Shown here: one piece after another, positions 58,709 through 64,000 of the stretch
Layout: each line of letters opens with the position of its first letter
Position numbering within the stretch: position 1 is the stretch's first letter
Source: Plasmopara viticola
Taxonomy: Eukaryota; Oomycota; Peronosporomycetes; Peronosporales; Peronosporaceae
Direction: 5' to 3'
Length of the DNA stretch: 64,000 nt
Assembly: GCA_001695595.3 (NCBI GenBank)
Contig: MBPM02000001.1
Location: 1,798,001-1,862,000, forward strand
Translations under genes and position numbers: made by a program
Notes under the pieces: generated by a model
What the model saw: only the letters and a program-made list of their open reading frames with translations
Told to the model about the DNA's origin: nothing
Database searches by the model: none

Positions 58709-60226
58709 TCAACACCTTGTCATTCTCGTGTCTTCTTCGCTTTTGCACGCATGCACTGCGACCGCACCGATAATACCGGAATCATATCCCGCACTTGCTT
58801 TCTCTATGCGCACCTACACACGAAATGTCAACTCGATGATGCGCTACAAAATGCGATAAGAAAGCGTACGGGATTTGGAAATCTAGTCCACGAATACTTT
58901 GCGTAGGCAAGTCGAATTTTCTCGATATATGTCTCGCCGGCCTCAGCGATTCCACCAGATAGCACGATGATCTTTCGAAGCAAAACAGTTTCACGATCGT
59001 CTTGGAATGCGCAAGGACAATACACTTACCTCAGGATCCAATACTCGACAGAAGATGACGCATGCAAAACCCAGATAGTCTGCAGCCTGCTCACTCAATA
59101 TAAAGTCCCCGTCGAGAGCAAAAGTATGAGCTCGAGCACGTACTGTTTCAACGAGATGCTGGCACAATTCGTCACCTTCATAGGCATGCTTGAAAAGTAC
59201 TTTGACGTCAATGGGAACTTCACGGTCTTTCGACAAGCTAGAGATCTTGCCTATAAAGTCATGCGAATAATGAAGAATATTCCATCCAAATCACGGTCAA
59301 CTAACGTTGCAACTCTATAGCAGAAATTGCAAAACTCTTGACGTCACGGACCAGCGCGTAAATGCTCGTGAAGTTGGGACAAGAGCGCGTTGGCCGAGCT
59401 GTAGGCCTCTAAACACCCTCTTTGGGAACAACCGCATAGTCTTCCATTGCGCTCGACAATCTATATGAAGAGGAGGTCATAATATTGGTATTAAAGCCTT
59501 TGCAATGCTCGCGTACTATGTGACCCCCTTCAGTGGCATTGTTGCCACCCCGCACAAGCTTGCCATTCACAACAGCACCAAAGCCAATCCCCGTACCAAG
59601 AGCTTTGTTGTCAAACAAAGGTTTGTATCGTAAATAGTCCTTTAGTACGAAAGGAAAAGAACGATCGTACTGAGCATGATAAAGTCCTTGACACCACCCT
59701 TGGCTGTGCCTACCCATTGTTCCGCTAAGATGGCAGCGTCGGCATCATTGCACATTGTGACCTTGTGTCACACGATTACCAAGCCATAATGTAAGTTCTT
59801 ATATCCACTTTACTCGCCTCGGCACTTAAAGTACAGGTATGCCAAGAGTGTCGGTGAACAATTGCTGAAGTGGCACATCTTTCCAGGAGGGAAAGTTGGC
59901 AGCAGCGTGAACGATTCCACCAGCTTCGAGTACACCGGGGCAGCCTACACCAACCGCTCTAAGGTCTTCTAAGTTCAAATGTGTCTATTAAAATCACGCA
60001 CAGCTTGTAAGTACTAAACGATCCGAACTAGCATTGGCACTATACGAAGCACCTCGTTAAGAACTCTGTGCAGCACGAAGATCGCCAGGTCCACAACATC
60101 CTGTGGCTTGACTTTATCCGCGCAATACTTCTCCTGCTCACGCGCCACCACAGCACCTTCTGACGTTACAATGCCCACCTTGACATTCGTGGCACCAATG
60201 TCCACGCCTGCAAACATCCTAATCAT
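58709..60226 (-). CDS. ROK-family (bacterial-type) glucokinase
   Basis: Nine short exons: 60226-60053, 59984-59835, 59761-59671, 59602-59517, 59460-59352, 59250-59144, 59086-59030, 58971-58870 and 58801-58709 (introns about 54-101 bp, frame kept), 322 residues. ROK kinases phosphorylate glucose or related sugars with ATP, feeding glycolysis in the cytosol. Visible motifs: phosphate-binding DIGATN at 9-14, [14 protein letters not shown], catalytic ND-A-A region ([15 protein letters not shown]), [23 protein letters not shown] with the zinc-ligand His166, then the zinc motif [10 protein letters not shown] (Cys176, 178, 183), [17 protein letters not shown] and GYDSGIIGA near the end. The frame of exon 1 opens further up to 60304, but the ATG at 60226 (or 60217) places DIGATN normally. 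The junction at 59352/59250 uses a weaker GTCCGT donor. It is unlike the hexokinase family of animals and fungi. Confidence 0.88.
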
Positions 60227-60303
60227 TTCACCTGCATCCTCCGTTAATTGGCCGATTTTAGCAGTATACGTATCATCAGGTAAAATTCCGACAAGTTTTA
60301 CCA
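60227..60303. promoter_or_regulatory. Bidirectional promoter, ROK glucokinase / acyltransferase
   Basis: 77 bp between the two divergent start codons (60226 on -, 60304 on +). Geometry implies shared regulatory DNA; no specific motif is recognised. Confidence 0.5.
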
Positions 60304-61956
60304 ATGTCTTCCACGGTATGGTGGCTTGCGTTGGCCCTTGTCGTCCTCGTTACTCAAGGCTATTTGATCATGGCGCGCTTCCTCCGGCTACTCCTACACA
60401 TATACTTTCGCAAGATTGTGGTTTATGGTCTCAACAACTTTCCGCGCGAGGGCCCTGTCATATTGTGTCCCAACCACCCAAATATGCTCGTGGATGCCAT
60501 CCTCGTCATGACGGAAGCCATTAATCATGGCCGAAATCCGTATGTATGGGCCAAAGGGTCGCTTTTTAGCAACCGCTTTGCTTCCTATTGCCTCAAGAAA
60601 ATCGGTGCCGTGCCCGTCTATCGTCCGCGACGGAAAGAGGCCAGTCTTGCGGACGTCGACACGGATAAATCCCCGGAAGAATTAGAAGCAGCCAATCGTG
60701 CCATGTTTGAGCATACGTGGCGTGTGCTTGCTGAGAATAATGTAATGATTCTCTTTCCTGAAGGAACATCGTATACGGCTCCAAAGATGCTGTCGCTACG
60801 TACGGGTGTCGTGCGTGTCGCGACAGGTTTCGCAAAACATTATGACCGTCCTATTCCAATTATCCCGCTAGGTCTCAATTATTTTAACAAGGATCATTTT
60901 CGGAGTCAAATGACACTAGAGTTTGGCCCGCCTATGACGATCACCCCCGAAATGGTGCAAAGTGATGCTTTCCAACAAGACGAACATCGTGAAGTGAAGC
61001 GTCTGACTCGTGTGTTGGAGGAACGAATGCATGATGTGACTTTAAACGCTTCAGATTTTAGCACCATTCACGCGGCGCGCATGATGCGTCGTTTGTATTT
61101 AAACACGCCTGGGACTATTGATGCCATTCAAGAAGTTCGCTTGACCCAGTATATTATCACAATGCTGGAAGAAGAGCCTCGAAATGAAGAACAAAAAGAG
61201 CGTATCCAAACTATTCGTGACAAAGTGTTGCGATACAAAGAACAGTTGGAAAAATTACGGCTGAAAGACCAAGAGGTGACTTTATCGGTGCCAACCGAGC
61301 AGTCGCTTATGAAATTGTTCTTAGAGCGAGTGCTGTACTTGCTGGTACTGTTACCACTGGCGACACCCGGACTGTTGCTCAACTTACCGTATTATTTCAT
61401 TGGTACGTCGACGCAGTCTTGTTCGTGATTTACTGGGCTAATTGTTGTATTTTGCGGCGGCGTTTAGGAAGAAAGTTGAATAGTTTGGCAGGCTTCGTGG
61501 AATCTAAGTCAATGTTTAAAATTTTTGCGGCTGGGTATGTTTCTAAATGGGCTGCCTGGTGGAAAAATTGTGACGTTTTGATTTTGCAGAATAATGGTGC
61601 CGGTGCACTGGCTTGTATTAATTCTTGCCACCTGGTTCTTCTTTGGCTCCCCGTACGCGTATGTATTGGCGGTCGGCCTTCCTCTTCTTCTTTACTCGCA
61701 CATCCGCGTGTTGGAAGAAAGCCGTTCCATAGCTGAAAACGTGTACTTTCTTTTTAATATCACTGCCCATGCCGAGCAGGTCGCGGTGCTTCGAAAGGAG
61801 CGCGAGCAACTAGCGCAAGAAGTCCACGCGCTCGTGACCGCGTGCGTGGATGCCAAGTTTCTCTTAGCGTTGCACAAGTCTCTCGCAAAGTCACCGGTGA
61901 AGCGAGGGTTGTACCACCGCACGTCTTCCATCAGTGACACCCTGCTAGCAAAATGA
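60304..61956 (+). CDS. Glycerol-3-phosphate/glycerolipid acyltransferase (PlsC, SCT1/GPT2-like)
   Basis: Three exons, 60304-61402, 61468-61534 and 61590-61956 (introns 65 and 55 bp), about 510 residues. Membrane-bound acyltransferase of glycerolipid synthesis, most likely in the ER. An N-terminal membrane segment (WWLALALVVLVTQGYLIM) precedes the acyltransferase motifs: block I NHPNMLVD with His58 and Asp64, VYRPRR at ~105-110, and block III FPEGTS at 151-156, then PIIPLGLNYF (block IV-like). Two or more membrane segments near the C terminus (FLERVLYLLVLLPLATPGLLLN; VHWLVLILATWFFFGSPYAYVLAVGLPLLLY) and a coiled region follow, as in the yeast Gat1/Gat2 type. Substrate (glycerol-3-phosphate or dihydroxyacetone phosphate) is inferred from that resemblance. 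Confidence 0.85.
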
Positions 61957-62412
61957 CGCGCTCGGATGTAAACACCGTGGCGTCCATCGTCGAGGCATTA
62001 TTAACAACAACTGCGCCGACTTCCTTATCTTAACTTTACTTTTTGGCGTTGAAAATTATCATCTTTCAAATACTTTGTCGATTCGGACAGCACCGGAACT
62101 ATCAAGACAGCGAATGGAGGAAAAGTACATTTTGTTTAAGCTTGAAAACTGGCATCGAGCTATTGCGTGGAATCACGAAGGGAACGCCCAATATCGTGCC
62201 GCTTCTTTTCTTTATCCTTTAACTCGGCTAAATTACCACAACAAAGTCAGCTTTTCGACGAGCCCATCGAATTTACTAGCAGCTTACCTTTCTTTGTATT
62301 GACAATCACATCACGCTTTTCAAGAAAAAACACATTCGCTTTCTTTGTAAAGGTTGACTATTCAGCAGAATGACACATACATTGAGCGACAACAAGCTTA
62401 TATAAGCGCCGC
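61957..62412. other. Intergenic between acyltransferase and small gene
   Basis: About 450 bp, the 3' flank of two converging genes. Two overlapping chance frames (62075-62373) show no motif. Confidence 0.45.
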
Positions 62413-62614
62413 TTAACTATGCACCTTCTTCGGCTTCACTGTGTCTAATTCGCATAGCGCAACCTTGAGCTGCTGAATCTGCACAACGGGTGAGCAGATG
62501 TTGCACATTATATTAGTGATACAGCTTTGCAATACGCACCTCACTATCGAGCTTTTGAACGGAGCGCTGTGCCTTCCAGCGCTCATTTTGCGTCACTTTT
62601 TCAACTTTAGCCAT
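62413..62614 (-). CDS. Tiny two-exon coiled-coil protein (46 aa)
   Basis: Exons 62614-62540 (MAKVEKVTQNERWKAQRSVQ..., 25 codons) and 62478-62413 (21 codons plus stop), separated by a 61-bp intron with GTGCGT donor and TGCAG acceptor in phase 0. The product is about 46 residues, charged and helical with a Leu/Ile/Val pattern across the junction (VQKLDSEIQQLKVALCEL), so a short coiled coil. Intron size and signals match those of its neighbours. I do not recognise a family; it could be a small subunit of a complex, or the 3' part of nothing at all if expression is absent. Confidence 0.5.
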
Positions 62615-64000
62615 CAATCTTGACTGACGTAGCGAAATCTATGTGATGTGTTAAACACTATTCTTTTTCTTTAGCCTGTCGTGATACTTTCTCGAACAAG
62701 AATTCATTGTTCTGTTTTTTGCGGCGAACTTTTTGTGACCAGGATTAAAATCTCGGCTGCTTGATGCATCAATTTAATCCACTGAGCGGCAGTGAGGCCT
62801 TCTCGAAAACGAAGGTAGTGTGCTGTTGGCTAGAAATTCTCTTAAGGGTAGCAATGAAAAAAATGAGGGGTGTCTTAATTCAATACTATTTGTCTGCTTA
62901 AACATCATTTGAGAAATTTAAACAAAGCGCCCACGTGAACCTTTCTTAACATTCATATGCACCAGAAATACGCCTTTAAGTATGCTAGGTAGCATCAAAG
63001 CACTCCAGCTATGATACGCTCATACATACAATAGACAATGCACCATCAATGTGATGTAAAATTGTTTTACAGCGACCCAATAAAATTTCGCACGACTAAA
63101 TGGCTTCTGTGTAGCAATTGCGATAGTTGCGAAAGCAAAGTCAATTGGAGTGAGATAAGCAAGACAAAAAAGTGGTCTGGTTGCTTTCAATACGACAACC
63201 ATTGTGAAGCTGTGCAAATGATGCGTGAAGGGTCAGCAGACGCCTGATAAGATTTTGCTATGGCCGCTTCGAGAGACCTTAAACGTTTTGAAGTTTGTAA
63301 GCACGGACGTTAAAGGAAAAATCAAATGATTCCGTAGGGTGGCAAAAACCATGTGTTGGACAATTTCTCGCGGTTTTTTGGTGACATAATCCAGACAACA
63401 AGAATCGGGTGGCCATTGAGCTAGGCGAGGTCAAGAAATTAAATAAGTCCAAATTTCAAAGTGTCTGCAATCTTATAACAAAACATAAATTGTAAACAAA
63501 ATAACACCAAAATTCGTACCAGAAATGGCATCATACTTCAGTACGCGGTTTCTTGTAGCCCTGAATAGAACAGTGTTGCGGAGCGGTTGAGCCACAATTT
63601 TTTTATACTAAACTCTCAAAGTGTGCTTCATTACAAGGGCGTGCCTCCCAAAATCCGAGAAGAAGCAGAAAATACTGCGGTGTACCTGACCTGTCGTCTG
63701 ATAATCTGGCAAAGTCAAATACTACACCAAGCAAATTAATTTCAAGTAAAATACAAAGCTGGGGCATCCACGCGCAGTTGAAGTACAGTGCTCCACCGAT
63801 TTTGACGGTGCCATAGGACGTACCTCGATTTAAAAGGTATTCCAAGCATTCTTCTCGAATATACAGAGGGCGCAAAAAGAATCCATGTATTTAAATTCGA
63901 TCACAATAAAAGTATGGTGGCACGGTCTGTAAGGCTTGAGCGCAAACTAGGCCATTAACTTAGCATAACGAAAGAACCGGAAGCTGATGAAAAACAGAGA
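62615..64000. other. Right-end region, no gene seen
   Basis: About 1.4 kb. Frames at 63020-63217 (-), 63038-63247 (+) and 63603-63875 (-, without an ATG) show no known motif. The last might be an exon of a gene running off the window, since GTACGT occurs in it, but I cannot support that. Confidence 0.4.

Noticed and set aside
63603..63875. 90-codon minus-strand frame near the right end
   Set aside because: It has no ATG at its start and no motif; it could be an exon of a gene beyond the window, but nothing supports this.
1..64000. CRISPR arrays, tRNA and rRNA genes, bacterial operons
   Set aside because: No regularly spaced direct repeats with spacers, no cloverleaf with a GTTCGA-type arm in the right place and no rRNA core sequence were seen; spliced genes show the DNA is eukaryotic.

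Overview
The window reads as nuclear DNA of an oomycete, most likely a Peronosporales (Phytophthora or downy mildew) genome. The evidence is the gene set (AP-4 epsilon, PAF1, WDR82/Swd2, ceramide synthase, bacterial-type ROK glucokinase, a CHK/EcKinase-like kinase), the very short GT-AG introns (about 54-101 bp, donors often GTACGT or GTAAGT), single-exon long genes such as MSH6, and retroelement-filled deserts between compact gene islands. The species is an inference; no rRNA or organelle marker is present.

Layout. 1-7.2 kb: gene-poor, with one short non-autonomous LINE derivative at 3.6-3.95 kb. 7.2-14.7 kb: a block of four minus-strand genes, MSH6, RPL17 (uL22), a HIRIP3/CHZ-type histone chaperone (3 exons) and a LAG1/TLC ceramide synthase (3 exons). 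14.7-24.7 kb: desert with a decayed Ty3/gypsy RT-RNase H (18.0-18.8 kb) and several short tandem repeats. 24.7-31.1 kb: island with an EcKinase/APH-fold kinase (+), WDR82/Swd2 (-, 6 exons) and AP-4 epsilon (+, 3 exons), the last two divergent. 31.2-33.6 kb: two near-identical 1.1-kb internally deleted LINE copies, tail to tail, forming a large inverted repeat. 34.0-35.3 kb: a membrane plus PX-domain protein (-). 35.3-47.6 kb: desert. 47.6-50.8 kb: a degenerate L1-like LINE with a damaged catalytic motif. 51.2 kb: a second short LINE derivative with a perfect 12-bp target-site duplication. 52.4-62.0 kb: a tight island of a membrane-anchored RanBP2-zinc-finger HECT E3 ligase (+, 7 exons), a polytopic membrane-ankyrin protein (-, 2 exons), PAF1 (+, 7 exons), a ROK glucokinase (-, 9 exons) and a glycerolipid acyltransferase (+, 3 exons). 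62.4-62.6 kb: a tiny two-exon coiled-coil gene. The last 1.4 kb holds nothing I can name.

The genes do not form one pathway; they are housekeeping islands. Themes that recur are chromatin/transcription (WDR82, PAF1, HIRIP3-like), membrane lipid synthesis (ceramide synthase, acyltransferase), endosomal trafficking (AP-4 epsilon, PX protein) and divergent pairs with very short shared promoters (about 77-150 bp). Exon structures were worked out by hand from frame continuity, GT/AG signals and remembered family sequences, not by alignment or RNA evidence. The most notable items are the LINE-derived non-autonomous family and its giant hairpin, and the two unusual membrane proteins (HECT and ankyrin).
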